Source of the DNA: JAJDFU01 sp964641965
GTDB taxonomy: Bacteria > Bacteroidota > Bacteroidia > Chitinophagales > Saprospiraceae
Length of the DNA stretch: 64,000 bases
Reading direction: 5' to 3'
Assembly: GCA_964641965.1 (NCBI GenBank)
Contig: CAZXLD010000024.1
Span: 1 to 64,000 of the forward strand
This document shows, one piece after another, positions 8,389 to 17,248 of this stretch. A program made the position numbers and the translations under genes. A model generated the notes under the pieces. It ran no database searches and had not been told where the DNA came from. It saw only the letters and a list, made by a program, of their open reading frames with translations. Each line of letters starts with the position of its first letter. The first letter of the stretch is position 1.

Positions 8389-9653
8389 AATGGGCTACTA
8401 TTCTTTTCCCCACCCTGTTTTTTACAGTCCTGGGAGTTGCTCAGGAAAGTCTAACCCTATTTGAATGTTATGGCCTGGCTATGGCCAATCATCCTGTAGG
8501 GGAAAAAAGGGCACTGCTGAGTTCTGTTTTTGAAAAGGAAATCGACAAACTTAAATCAGACCGTCTTCCGCAGATCAATCTCTTTGCATTGGCCGGTATC
8601 CAATCTGAAACCATCGAATTTCCCTTTGAGAATCCTGCCTTCCCCCAGCTAGATCTTCCGCTTTACAGAGCTGTCACGGGGGTCCAACTTCAATATGCCC
8701 TCTACGACGGTGGGTTTAAGAAAGCTCGTGAAAGTCAGGAAACAGCCGCTTTACAGGCAGATTTATTTGAAATCGAGGTAGAATTGGATCAACTAAAAGC
8801 TCAAGTCAACCAAGCTTTCTTCGGCCTGCAGTTACAACGTTCTTCAATCAGGGTGCTAGAAGTGAATCGCGCCTCCGTGATGGAACAAATCCGAAACCTG
8901 GAAGTATTGGTTGAAAATGGCGTCGTGCTTCCCGGACAGCTTAAGCAATTGAATGTGAAAGCACTGGAACTCGAAGCCGCAATTGAGGAAGCTGTTCTTC
9001 ATCATCAATCCCTGGCTGCCACTTTGGGACGACTTACCGGTACTCCCATTGATACATCTGTCGAGTTTTTGAACCCTCCACTCGAGGACTTTGGATTTAC
9101 CAATACCATTAAACGGCCTGAGAAGAAATTACTCCAACTAGAACGGGAACGAATTGCTGCAGGAGCCGACCTCCTGCAGGCGCGCCGAAAACCGCTTGTA
9201 CTAGTCGGAGGTACCGCAGGAGCGGGTTATCCCAACCAATTGAATCTCTTCGACGTATCCTTCCGGCCTTATGGTACTGCCGAGCTGAGCCTGAATTGGT
9301 CGATCACTGACTGGGGGAAAACCAAAAAAGACCAGGAATTGCTCAGCCTCCGATCAAAAATCCTGGAAAATCAGGAAGCTATTTTTGATTACCAGATTGA
9401 GCTACAAGAAGACCAATATCGTGCCCAAATCAAGACTCTGGAAGCTCGGCTAGTTCGGGATCAGGAAATTCTCCAACTCCAGGAAGAAATCTTAACAGAA
9501 GTAACATTCCAATTGGAAAACGGAGTTACGACGACCACCGAATACATCGACCAGCTTAACAAACGACTGGAAGCTCAACTCCAATTCCAAATCCATCAAA
9601 TCCAACTCACGCAAGCTCAAATTGATTACCTAACTTATAAAGGATTGCTCTAA
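8385..9653 (+). CDS. TolC family outer membrane efflux protein
   Basis: A 422-residue protein with an N-terminal signal peptide (hydrophobic residues 3-19, ending VAQE) and the two-fold TolC repeat structure: long coiled-coil helices such as LQADLFEIEVELDQLKAQVN and a second set near the C-terminus. It would form the trimeric outer membrane duct for the ABC exporter encoded downstream. It overlaps the TetR gene by four bases and is followed two bases later by the HlyD-type adaptor, so it belongs to the operon. E. coli cecR-ybhGFSR lacks such a gene and uses a remote TolC. Confidence 0.88.
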   Translation: MKWATILFPTLFFTVLGVAQESLTLFECYGLAMANHPVGEKRALLSSVFEKEIDKLKSDRLPQINLFALAGIQSETIEFPFENPAFPQLDLPLYRAVTGVQLQYALYDGGFKKARESQETAALQADLFEIEVELDQLKAQVNQAFFGLQLQRSSIRVLEVNRASVMEQIRNLEVLVENGVVLPGQLKQLNVKALELEAAIEEAVLHHQSLAATLGRLTGTPIDTSVEFLNPPLEDFGFTNTIKRPEKKLLQLERERIAAGADLLQARRKPLVLVGGTAGAGYPNQLNLFDVSFRPYGTAELSLNWSITDWGKTKKDQELLSLRSKILENQEAIFDYQIELQEDQYRAQIKTLEARLVRDQEILQLQEEILTEVTFQLENGVTTTTEYIDQLNKRLEAQLQFQIHQIQLTQAQIDYLTYKGLL

Positions 9654-9655
9654 CC

Positions 9656-10582
9656 ATGGAACGATTATTCTTTGCCCTACTCTTCCTTGCCCAAATCACA
9701 GCTTGTGAAAATGGCAAAGAGCTTTCTGATGCTTATGGGAACTTCGAAGCAGAAGATGTCCTGATCTCCGCTGAAGGCAATGGAAAATTGATGAAATTGG
9801 ATATTGAAGAGGGCGTAAGCCTCAAAGAAGGGCAAATCGTCGGATTGGTCGACACCATGCAAATTTACCTTCAGAAGGTACAGCTGGAAGCGCGGCTTCG
9901 GGCTTTAGACCAAAAACTTCAAGATGCAGAGCCCGATATTTTGGTACTCCAAAAACAACTGGAAAATTTTGTGCGTGAACAGGCTCGCTTGGAAAAACTC
10001 GTTGCCAACAATGCGGCTACCACTCAACAATTGGACGATATCAATGGACAGGTCAAAGTGGTGCAGCAACAAATGCAGGCTGCCCGAGACAAAGTCAGCT
10101 TAGCCAATCAATCTATTCTTAGTGAAGCGGATCCCATCCGGGCACAAATTCGGTTGTTAGACGACCAATTGGATAAATGCAGAGTCGTAAACCCTGTTTC
10201 CGGCACCGTGCTACTAAAGTTAGCCAATCAAGGGGAGGTGGTTTCCATGGGAAAGCCACTCTATAAAATTGCTCCCCTAAACCCCTTAACCTTGCGTGTT
10301 TATGTCAGCGGTGCCCAGATTGAAGCACTCTCACTCGGCCAGGAAGTCGAAGTACTGGTCGACCGTCAAGAAGGGCAATTAAAAGCATTTACAGGCAGGG
10401 TCTCCTGGATTTCAGACGAGGCAGAATTTACACCCAAAACGATTCAAACCAAGGAAGAGCGGATCAACCTGGTCTATGCAGTAAAGATAAAAGTTGAAAA
10501 CGACGGCAGCCTCAAAATAGGAATGCCTGGTGAAGCCAATTGGTCTTCCACCCATTCCCAAGCCCAAACTTCGGTAGACTAA
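9656..10582 (+). CDS. HlyD/YbhG-type membrane fusion adaptor lipoprotein
   Basis: A 308-residue protein. The N-terminus carries a lipobox (ITAC, Cys17), so it is likely anchored in a membrane by lipid. Residues about 35-70 form the first half of a biotinyl-lipoyl-like domain (ISAEGNGKLMKLDIEEG), 75-165 an alpha-helical hairpin, and 180-205 the second lipoyl half (VVNPVSGTVLLKLANQGEVV), followed by a beta-barrel domain. It would bridge the ABC permeases and the TolC protein. Its stop overlaps the start of the first ATPase gene by one base. Confidence 0.88.
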   Translation: MERLFFALLFLAQITACENGKELSDAYGNFEAEDVLISAEGNGKLMKLDIEEGVSLKEGQIVGLVDTMQIYLQKVQLEARLRALDQKLQDAEPDILVLQKQLENFVREQARLEKLVANNAATTQQLDDINGQVKVVQQQMQAARDKVSLANQSILSEADPIRAQIRLLDDQLDKCRVVNPVSGTVLLKLANQGEVVSMGKPLYKIAPLNPLTLRVYVSGAQIEALSLGQEVEVLVDRQEGQLKAFTGRVSWISDEAEFTPKTIQTKEERINLVYAVKIKVENDGSLKIGMPGEANWSSTHSQAQTSVD

Positions 10583-11484
10583 TGGAAAGTCCTGTTGTAG
10601 CAAGGAATTTATCACTGGCCTTTGGGCGAGTTCAGGCTGTTCAAGATGTGAGCCTGGAAGTAGAGCCAGGGGAACTATTTGGTCTGATAGGTCCTGACGG
10701 GGCCGGAAAAACAACCACCATTCGAATATTGATCAGTCTGTTACTAGCAGACGAAGGTGAAGGAAAAGTCCTGGGTTTTGATTTAAAAAAGGATTACCGG
10801 GAGATCAGAAAACGGGTAGGATATGTTCCTGGTCATTCTGCCCTTTACAGCGATTTGTCTGTGTGGGAAAATTTACATTTCTACGCCACTGTCCTCGGAT
10901 CATCCGTTCGGGAGAATTACCCGTTGATTAAAACTATTTTTGATCCTCTTCAGCCATTCAAGGATCGACCCGCTGGAAAATTATCCGGTGGCATGCGCCA
11001 AAAGCTGGCTTTGAGCTGCGCTTTGATTCACCGCCCTGCATTGGTGTTTCTGGATGAACCTTCCACAGGGGTTGACCCCGTGAGCCGCTTCGAATTTTGG
11101 GAGACCATACATGAAATCAAGGATCAAGGTATCACTATTATAGTAGCTACTCCTTACATGGATGAAGCTGCCCGATGCGACCGAATTGCATTAATGCAGC
11201 AGGGTAAAGTATTGGCCATAGAACGGCCGGATCAGCTGGCCAATACTTTTGAGCCTCATTTGGTAGAAATCCTCGGCAAACCTAAAAGACAAATCCTGCT
11301 AGCTGGAAGAGCCTACAACGGCATCCGAAAAGTATACCCAAACGGTGAATATATCCATGCCACCTTTTCTACCAATCCCGACCTCGAGCATCTGGAAAAT
11401 TATTTAATAGAAAAAGGGATCCAGGTAGACCATATAGCCCTTCGAAAGCCAGCGGTAGAAGACATCTTCATTGAAATGACCTGA
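10582..11484 (+). CDS. ABC transporter ATP-binding protein (first of pair)
   Basis: A 300-residue ATPase. It has Walker A GPDGAGKTTT (residues about 37-46), signature LSGGMRQ, Walker B LVFLDEPSTGVDP and a downstream switch region (here TPYMDEAARCDRI). I chose the ATG at 10582, which overlaps the adaptor stop (TAATG), over an in-frame start 42 bases upstream inside the adaptor gene. About 90 residues follow the ATPase core, as in drug-type ABC-2 exporters. It resembles the N-terminal half of the double ATPase YbhF and should pair with the next gene's product. Confidence 0.92.
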   Translation: MESPVVARNLSLAFGRVQAVQDVSLEVEPGELFGLIGPDGAGKTTTIRILISLLLADEGEGKVLGFDLKKDYREIRKRVGYVPGHSALYSDLSVWENLHFYATVLGSSVRENYPLIKTIFDPLQPFKDRPAGKLSGGMRQKLALSCALIHRPALVFLDEPSTGVDPVSRFEFWETIHEIKDQGITIIVATPYMDEAARCDRIALMQQGKVLAIERPDQLANTFEPHLVEILGKPKRQILLAGRAYNGIRKVYPNGEYIHATFSTNPDLEHLENYLIEKGIQVDHIALRKPAVEDIFIEMT

Positions 11485-11488
11485 TTCT

Positions 11489-12232
11489 ATGCCATTTGCA
11501 ATTGAAAGCCTAGAGCTAACTAAAAAATTCGGCGATTTCGTTGCTGTTGACACGATTTCCTTTCAGGTAGAAAAAGGTACTGTTTTTGGGTTTCTGGGTG
11601 CTAATGGTGCCGGAAAGACCACCTGCATTCGCATGCTCACGGGCCTATTGAAACCAACCTTTGGTACCGCCCTGATCGGCGGCTATGATGTGGTAAAGCA
11701 ACCTGAAAAGGTAAAGCAAAACATTGGCTATATGAGTCAATTGTTTTCTCTTTATGCCGATCTAACGGTGTTGGAAAATATAGCCCTCTATGGAGGAATC
11801 TATGGTTTAAAACCTAAAACCATAAGATCAAAAGCGCAGCTTATGCTTCAGGATCTCCAGTTAGAGGAGGCCTCCAAAAAAAGAGTATCCGACCTGCCGC
11901 TCGGGTGGAAGCAGAAGCTTGCATTCTCTGTAGCTCTGCTACACGAGCCTAAAATTGTGTTTCTGGACGAGCCAACCAGTGGAGTGGATCCGAATACTCG
12001 TCAGCAATTCTGGGAACTCATTTATAGGGCTACTGACCAGGGCATTACCATTTTCATGACTACCCATTATATGCCGGAAGCTGAATATTGCGACCAAATA
12101 GCCATTATGGCAGCAGGGAAACTGGAGGCATCGGGCACCTCCCGGGAACTAAAAGACGAATTTGAGGTCCAGACCATGGACGAAGTATTTATACGGATCA
12201 ATGATCGACACCGAAAAGCACTAAACCCATGA
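11489..12232 (+). CDS. ABC transporter ATP-binding protein (second of pair)
   Basis: A 247-residue ATPase with Walker A GANGAGKTT and Walker B IVFLDEPTSGVDP, followed by the switch His in TTHYMPEAEYCD. The signature motif reads LPLGWKQ instead of LSGGxxQ, a substitution also seen in the C-terminal half of YbhF-type proteins, so it is a family trait. It probably forms a heterodimer with the preceding ATPase, one split pair replacing the fused YbhF. It starts four bases after the first ATPase gene and overlaps the permease gene by four bases (ATGA). Confidence 0.92.
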   Translation: MPFAIESLELTKKFGDFVAVDTISFQVEKGTVFGFLGANGAGKTTCIRMLTGLLKPTFGTALIGGYDVVKQPEKVKQNIGYMSQLFSLYADLTVLENIALYGGIYGLKPKTIRSKAQLMLQDLQLEEASKKRVSDLPLGWKQKLAFSVALLHEPKIVFLDEPTSGVDPNTRQQFWELIYRATDQGITIFMTTHYMPEAEYCDQIAIMAAGKLEASGTSRELKDEFEVQTMDEVFIRINDRHRKALNP

Positions 12233-13341
12233 AAACCCTTCGGATATTCATATGGAAAGAAATTCGGCATGTTCTAAGAGATACACGCACCTTGCTCATT
12301 CTTATCGTGCTCCCTGTTGTATTGGTCCTGCTTTTTGGGTTTGTGATCTCAAATGACATTCAGCAAGCAGGTTTTGTAGTGATGGACCCCGAAGCCAAGC
12401 CGGCCAGTCAGCGCCTGGTCAGGCAAATGGAAGCTACCGGCTATTTTAAATTGGGGGCGTGGGTACAATCCAGAGACGAGGTAGAGCAGGCATTCAAACA
12501 ATCCGGTGCCAAAATCGCATTGGTGATTCCTCCCGATTTTATCCAAGAGGTATATCGACAAGAAGGCCAGCAGATACAATTCATAGCCGATTCTTCAGAT
12601 CCAAATACCGCGACCAATTTGATCAATTATGCATCTGCTGTAGTAAGGCAATTTATGAGGCAGGAGTTGCTAAGCCCGCAATCAGCACCCCCCATGCAAA
12701 TCACAACTGAGATTCGAATGCTTTACAACCCTCTGCTTAAAAGTGTACATATGTTTGTTCCGGGGGTATTGACCCTTATCCTCACGTTGGTGTCTGCACT
12801 AATGACTTCGATTTCGCTTACCAGAGAAAAGGAGAATGGCAATATGGAACTATTGCTGGTTTCCCCCCTGCGACCTACCACTATTATAATTGGCAAAGTA
12901 ATTCCCTATTTAATCCTGGGTTTGACCATCATTCTGGTAACCCTGGTCATGTCAGCCACCGTTTTTCAAATGCCCGTCCGAGGAAATATAATTTTATTGG
13001 GGATGGAATGTGCGCTATACATTCTAACCTGCCTTTCTTTAGGTGTACTGGTCAGTACACGGGTCGAAACCCAACAAGTAGCCATGCTCATTTCCATGAT
13101 GGCTTTGATGCTCCCGGTTATGCTATTATCGGGATTCATATTTCCGGTTGAATCTATGCCGATAGTACTTCAATGGGTCAGTCACATTATCCCGGCCAAA
13201 TGGTTCATCAAAATTCTTAAAAGCATAATGTTGAAAGGGAACGGACTTGACAATGTATGGTGGGAGACGTCCATTTTACTGGCTATGACCCTTTTTCTAT
13301 TGATTGCCAGTATCCGAAATTTTAAAATAAGACTTGCTTAA
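12229..13341 (+). CDS. ABC-2 type permease (YbhS-like)
   Basis: A 370-residue membrane protein with the ABC-2 layout: an N-terminal span (TLLILIVLPVVLVLLFGFVI), a large periplasmic domain at about residues 45-170, then five C-terminal spans beginning near FVPGVLTLILTLVSALMTS. The motif TREKENGNMELLLVSPLRP between spans is the usual ABC-2 coupling segment. It should pair with the next permease to form the transport channel, powered by the two upstream ATPases. Confidence 0.9.
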   Translation: MKTLRIFIWKEIRHVLRDTRTLLILIVLPVVLVLLFGFVISNDIQQAGFVVMDPEAKPASQRLVRQMEATGYFKLGAWVQSRDEVEQAFKQSGAKIALVIPPDFIQEVYRQEGQQIQFIADSSDPNTATNLINYASAVVRQFMRQELLSPQSAPPMQITTEIRMLYNPLLKSVHMFVPGVLTLILTLVSALMTSISLTREKENGNMELLLVSPLRPTTIIIGKVIPYLILGLTIILVTLVMSATVFQMPVRGNIILLGMECALYILTCLSLGVLVSTRVETQQVAMLISMMALMLPVMLLSGFIFPVESMPIVLQWVSHIIPAKWFIKILKSIMLKGNGLDNVWWETSILLAMTLFLLIASIRNFKIRLA

Positions 13342-13345
13342 ATCA

Positions 13346-14461
13346 ATGAATACCATATTTGTATTGTTGCGAAAAGAATTTATACAGATTTCCCGGCAAC
13401 CGGTGATTATCGGTATGATATTCGTAATGCCTATTGTTCAATTATTAATTTTAGCGAATGCAGCAGATTATGAGGTAGATAATGTAAACCTGCATATTAT
13501 TGACCAGGACCTGTCTCAAGCTTCTAGTATTCTAAAAGGTAAATTTTTCGCTTCTCCACATTTTAATGTAGTCAATACTTCCTTTAGCAATAAAAAAGGG
13601 CAAGAAGACCTCCAATCAGGTGTAGCGGATTTGTCTATTGAAATTCCACCTCAATTCGAGCAAAACCTATTTAGAGAGGGAAAAAGTAAAATTCAAATAG
13701 CAGTAAATGCGATCAACGGTACAAAGGCACTTTTAGGTAGTGCTTATACAGAACAGATCATTCAAGGGTTTGCCCAAGAATACATTGGAACTTATCAAGG
13801 AGGAGGTGCTCAGCGACCCGGCATTTACGTCACCTTTTCGTATTGGTATAATCCTACTTTAGACTACAATAATTTTATGGTGCCCGGTATTTTGGTTATC
13901 CTGGTCACCTTAGTCGGCATGTTTTTATGTGGCTTAAATATTGTGAGGGAAAAAGAACTAGGCACAATAGAACAAATTAATGTAACTCCTATTAAAAGGT
14001 ATCAATTTATAATCGGAAAGTTGGTTCCGTTCTGGTTGATTGGCCTATTCGAATTGGCCTTGGGCTTAATAATAGGAAAGCTTGTTTTTGATATCCCCTT
14101 AGTTGGGAGCCTTTGGTTAGTGTTTGGATTTGCATCCATCTATTTACTGGTCGTATTGGGTTTAGGTTTATTTATTTCCACAATTACCTACACTCAACAA
14201 CAAGCCATGTTTGTTGCCTTTTTCTTCTTGATCATTTTTATTCTTATGAGTGGTTTGTTCACCCCTATTGAAAGCATGCCTGTATGGGCACAATACCTTA
14301 CCAGAGGAAATCCAATTGCTTACTTTGTAGATGTTATGCGCGTAGTATTGCTAAAGGGAGGAGACTTCGCCTCTATCCAGCGCCATTTTTTAGTAATTGG
14401 CATCCTGGGAATTGCAATCCTAACACTGGCGATGCTGAACTACCGGAAAACAACAGCCTGA
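13346..14461 (+). CDS. ABC-2 type permease (YbhR-like)
   Basis: A 371-residue ABC-2 permease with the same layout as its neighbour: span 1 near residues 20-38, a periplasmic domain to about 170, and five C-terminal spans with the coupling segment VREKELGTIEQINVTPIKR. I chose the ATG at 13346, just after the stop of the first permease, over an in-frame TTG four codons earlier. The gene looks markedly more AT-rich than its neighbours (17 G/C in 60 bases at 13441-13500). It ends the exporter operon; its stop abuts the stop of the convergent CBS gene with no gap. Confidence 0.9.
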   Translation: MNTIFVLLRKEFIQISRQPVIIGMIFVMPIVQLLILANAADYEVDNVNLHIIDQDLSQASSILKGKFFASPHFNVVNTSFSNKKGQEDLQSGVADLSIEIPPQFEQNLFREGKSKIQIAVNAINGTKALLGSAYTEQIIQGFAQEYIGTYQGGGAQRPGIYVTFSYWYNPTLDYNNFMVPGILVILVTLVGMFLCGLNIVREKELGTIEQINVTPIKRYQFIIGKLVPFWLIGLFELALGLIIGKLVFDIPLVGSLWLVFGFASIYLLVVLGLGLFISTITYTQQQAMFVAFFFLIIFILMSGLFTPIESMPVWAQYLTRGNPIAYFVDVMRVVLLKGGDFASIQRHFLVIGILGIAILTLAMLNYRKTTA

Positions 14462-14926
14462 TCAGGAGTTGGCCAAGTGCCGAAGGAAATCAAAGGTGGT
14501 GATGATGCCAACTAATTTACCTTCCTCTTGAATAGGCACTGCTCTAAATCGCCGCTGCAATAACAACTCGAGCACACTTCGGGTAGAATCTTTGGCCTGG
14601 GCTATTATGACATCTCTTGTCATGATCTCTTCCACTCGGAATGCTCTCAGTCTTGCTTCTCGTATAAAGCGATCATTCTCAGAGCTCGAATTTCCCCTTA
14701 GGAAGTAAAGAAAATCCGGCTTCCCGATAATACCTACCACACTTCCATTCTCAACCACAGGGATGTGGTGAAATGAATTCTCTTTGAAAATCCGGTCCAC
14801 CTTTTCCATGCTGTCTTCGGGCTCAACCGTAATAACAGTGGAAACCATGAAATCGCGTATAGGCTTTTCTAAATCCACGACAAATTTTTTCGGAAGGTAC
14901 CTAAAATGGCCTGTCCAAACAAGCAA
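14462..14926 (-). CDS. CBS-domain pair protein
   Basis: A 154-residue protein made of two CBS motifs: residues about 25-75 (IRDFMVSTVITVEPEDSMEK ... HHIPVVENGSVVGIIGKPD) and 95-150 (VEEIMTRDVIIAQAKDSTRS ... AVPIQEEGKLVGIITTFDFL). Stand-alone CBS pairs bind adenosine nucleotides and act as energy or redox sensors; the partner is not visible. The frame offers a TTG start at 14926 preceded by a stop at 14942-14944, and no ATG before the first CBS motif, so a non-ATG start is likely. It is convergent with the exporter operon. Confidence 0.85.
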   Translation of the reverse strand: MLVWTGHFRYLPKKFVVDLEKPIRDFMVSTVITVEPEDSMEKVDRIFKENSFHHIPVVENGSVVGIIGKPDFLYFLRGNSSSENDRFIREARLRAFRVEEIMTRDVIIAQAKDSTRSVLELLLQRRFRAVPIQEEGKLVGIITTFDFLRHLANS

Positions 14927-14958
14927 AATGTACTTGCTACACTAAGTGGAGTTCTTGC

Positions 14959-14988
14959 TTGATTATAATTAACCATTTCGTAATCTTG
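14959..14988 (+). promoter_or_regulatory. Probable promoter of the PhoD gene
   Basis: TTG at 14959-14961 is followed after 19 bases by TAATCTTG at 14981-14988, matching five of the six fixed positions of TAnnTTTG. It lies 61 bases before the PhoD ATG. Confidence 0.5.
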
Positions 14989-15049
14989 AATCAACCTAAC
15001 AATACCATCGCATTGCGTTGTTTTGAGGCATTAAAACAAATTACTCTTC

Positions 15050-17116
15050 ATGAAGCAGATTTGCCTTCTTGTATTCGTTTGTGTGCTTAGCCAGGCTGGA
15101 TTCAGCCAATCTTCGGTTTTATACCACAATGATTTTTCAAACAACCGAAGCAGTTCTATAAATATCAATCCCGACTGGGCTCCTTTCTACCATGGCGTAG
15201 CATCAGGAGATCCACTGGAAGACCGGGTTATTATCTGGACTCGGGTGACCCCGGAGGAAATAACAGAGGATTCCATCGAGGTCGCCTGGAAGGTGGCCAC
15301 CGACCCGGACCTGGAAAATATTGTACAGAATGGTACCTACATGACTCACGCCGAGCGCGATTATACCGTCAAAGTGGACGTTACAGGCCTGAGTGCAGGT
15401 ACTACCTACTATTATGGATTCACGGCACTGGAGCGCAACTCCCTGACAGGGCGCACTAAAACCACCCCCATGGGCGATCAGGCCCAACACCTTCGATTTG
15501 CTGTGGTTTCCTGCAACAACTATGAAGCTGGGTACTTTAATGGGTTCCGGCGAATTGCTGACCGCAACGACCTGGATGCAGTAATTCACCTCGGTGATTA
15601 TATCTACGAACAACGTGCACGCAGCTATGGAGATAGTTCGCTTTGGGATGATGAACGTACGATTGCTCCCGAGAATGAAATCCTTACCCTGGAAGACTAC
15701 CGTACGCGTCACTCCACCTACAAGCTGGATTCTATGTTAGCCCGTGCCCACCAGCAGCATCCTTTTATTACCGTTTGGGATGATCACGAAAGTGCAAATG
15801 ATGCCTGGTTTGGAGGTGCCCAGGCCCACGATACAACAACTGAAGGTTCCTGGGAAGAGCGTTTAGCTGTTGCCAAACAAGTATACTTTGAGTGGATGCC
15901 TATTCGGGATACCGAAGACCGCGGCGTATTTCGATCTATCAATTATGGAAATTTGGCTGACCTGATCATGCTTGACACGCGGATTGAAGGCCGGGAGCAA
16001 CAGATCAATGATGTCACTGACCCAGCCCTTTCGGATCCAAACCGGACCATCCTGGGAGCTGAGCAGAAAGCCTGGTTGAAAGATAAATTAGCTAATAGCA
16101 CGGCTCAGTGGAAAATCATAGGCCAACAGGTGTTATTCTCCGAACTGGTTGTGGGTTGGGCTGCACTGGCTGATACCAGCTTTACGTACGAGGCGACTGA
16201 AAGTGGTTTCCTGGATATCTGGGATGGTTATCCTGCGGAACGAACAGAAATCATTCAATTCATTGAGGATAACAATATTGAGGATGTAGTCATTTTGACT
16301 GGTGATTTTCACACCACCTTTGCCTTTGAAGTAGTAGACACGCCTTCCATTGCCAATTTTGTAGATTTTGGACCATTAGGTGTCGTGCCCTTTTACACGG
16401 ACAACCCCGATTACAACCCAGTGACTGGTGAAGGCGCTATTGCAGTTGAATTTGCAAGCCCTAGTGTATCCTCTGCTAACTTTGATGAAAATCTATCTGT
16501 TGAAGAAGCAATATTCTTTGAAAGCTTAATTAACAAGGATATCGTCCAGGCCGGTGTTAACATTGGAAATCCCAATCCACACATGAAATACACCAACCTA
16601 ATTGATCATGGGTATTATGTGCTGGATATCACGCCTACCAAAGCTCAGGCAGACTACTTTTTCACTCCGCTTTTACAGGTAAGCAATGAAGAATTTGGAG
16701 ATATCGACAGCGAAGAATCTGGTTACTATTTCACCAATGCCGGGGAAAGCTTTTTGCAGGAGGCCGACACAACTGCTGCAATAAAAGAGATCCAAGATCT
16801 ACCTGCTCCAGCAAACCCTCCCCTGGTGACTTCCCTTTATGAGGTAGACAATACAGCTGCGATTCTTGCGGTATATCCAAATCCCTTCCGAGATTCAACC
16901 ACACTGCACTATTCGTTATCCAAACGTGCTCGGGTACGTATTGAATTATTAAATGCGAATGGTCAGGTACTTAAGGTGTTGATGGAAGAGACACTGCCTG
17001 AAGGAGTCTATACCCTTCAAACTCAGGCCGGTGATTTACCTGCTGGAACCTACTTGTACAGAATGATAGCGGGCAATAAAGTCCAACAAGCCCAAGTCGT
17101 GTTAAAGCGCGACTAA
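15050..17116 (+). CDS. PhoD-family alkaline phosphatase with type IX sorting domain
   Basis: A 688-residue protein. A signal peptide (residues 1-19, ending GFSQ) is followed by the PhoD N-terminal domain (FYHGVASGDPLEDRVIIWTR) and the metallophosphatase core with SCNNYEAGYF, IHLGDYIYEQ, WDDHESANDAWF and TGDFHTTF, whose His and Asp residues bind the Ca/Fe centre. The last 80 or so residues (VYPNPFRDSTTLHY ... LPAGTYLYRM) are a type A sorting domain of the type IX secretion system, so the enzyme is exported across the outer membrane and likely surface-attached. It probably scavenges phosphate from phosphodiesters. A strong terminator follows. Confidence 0.93.
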   Translation: MKQICLLVFVCVLSQAGFSQSSVLYHNDFSNNRSSSININPDWAPFYHGVASGDPLEDRVIIWTRVTPEEITEDSIEVAWKVATDPDLENIVQNGTYMTHAERDYTVKVDVTGLSAGTTYYYGFTALERNSLTGRTKTTPMGDQAQHLRFAVVSCNNYEAGYFNGFRRIADRNDLDAVIHLGDYIYEQRARSYGDSSLWDDERTIAPENEILTLEDYRTRHSTYKLDSMLARAHQQHPFITVWDDHESANDAWFGGAQAHDTTTEGSWEERLAVAKQVYFEWMPIRDTEDRGVFRSINYGNLADLIMLDTRIEGREQQINDVTDPALSDPNRTILGAEQKAWLKDKLANSTAQWKIIGQQVLFSELVVGWAALADTSFTYEATESGFLDIWDGYPAERTEIIQFIEDNNIEDVVILTGDFHTTFAFEVVDTPSIANFVDFGPLGVVPFYTDNPDYNPVTGEGAIAVEFASPSVSSANFDENLSVEEAIFFESLINKDIVQAGVNIGNPNPHMKYTNLIDHGYYVLDITPTKAQADYFFTPLLQVSNEEFGDIDSEESGYYFTNAGESFLQEADTTAAIKEIQDLPAPANPPLVTSLYEVDNTAAILAVYPNPFRDSTTLHYSLSKRARVRIELLNANGQVLKVLMEETLPEGVYTLQTQAGDLPAGTYLYRMIAGNKVQQAQVVLKRD

Positions 17117-17145
17117 CCCTCCTTACACCTACAATTCAGAATCCT

Positions 17146-17178
17146 GGCGGGCCTGATTGGGTCCGCCTTTTTTATTTT
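17146..17178 (+). terminator. Intrinsic terminator after PhoD
   Basis: GGCGGGCC (17146-17153) pairs with GGTCCGCC (17160-17167), eight pairs with one G-T wobble around a six-base loop, followed by TTTTTTATTTT. It lies 30 bases after the PhoD stop. Confidence 0.85.
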
Positions 17179-17248
17179 GGAGCTGACCTAAACGCAGAAC
17201 TGCTTATACCATTCTAAAATGGTTGTAGAAAAAGACCTGATGAGGGCT

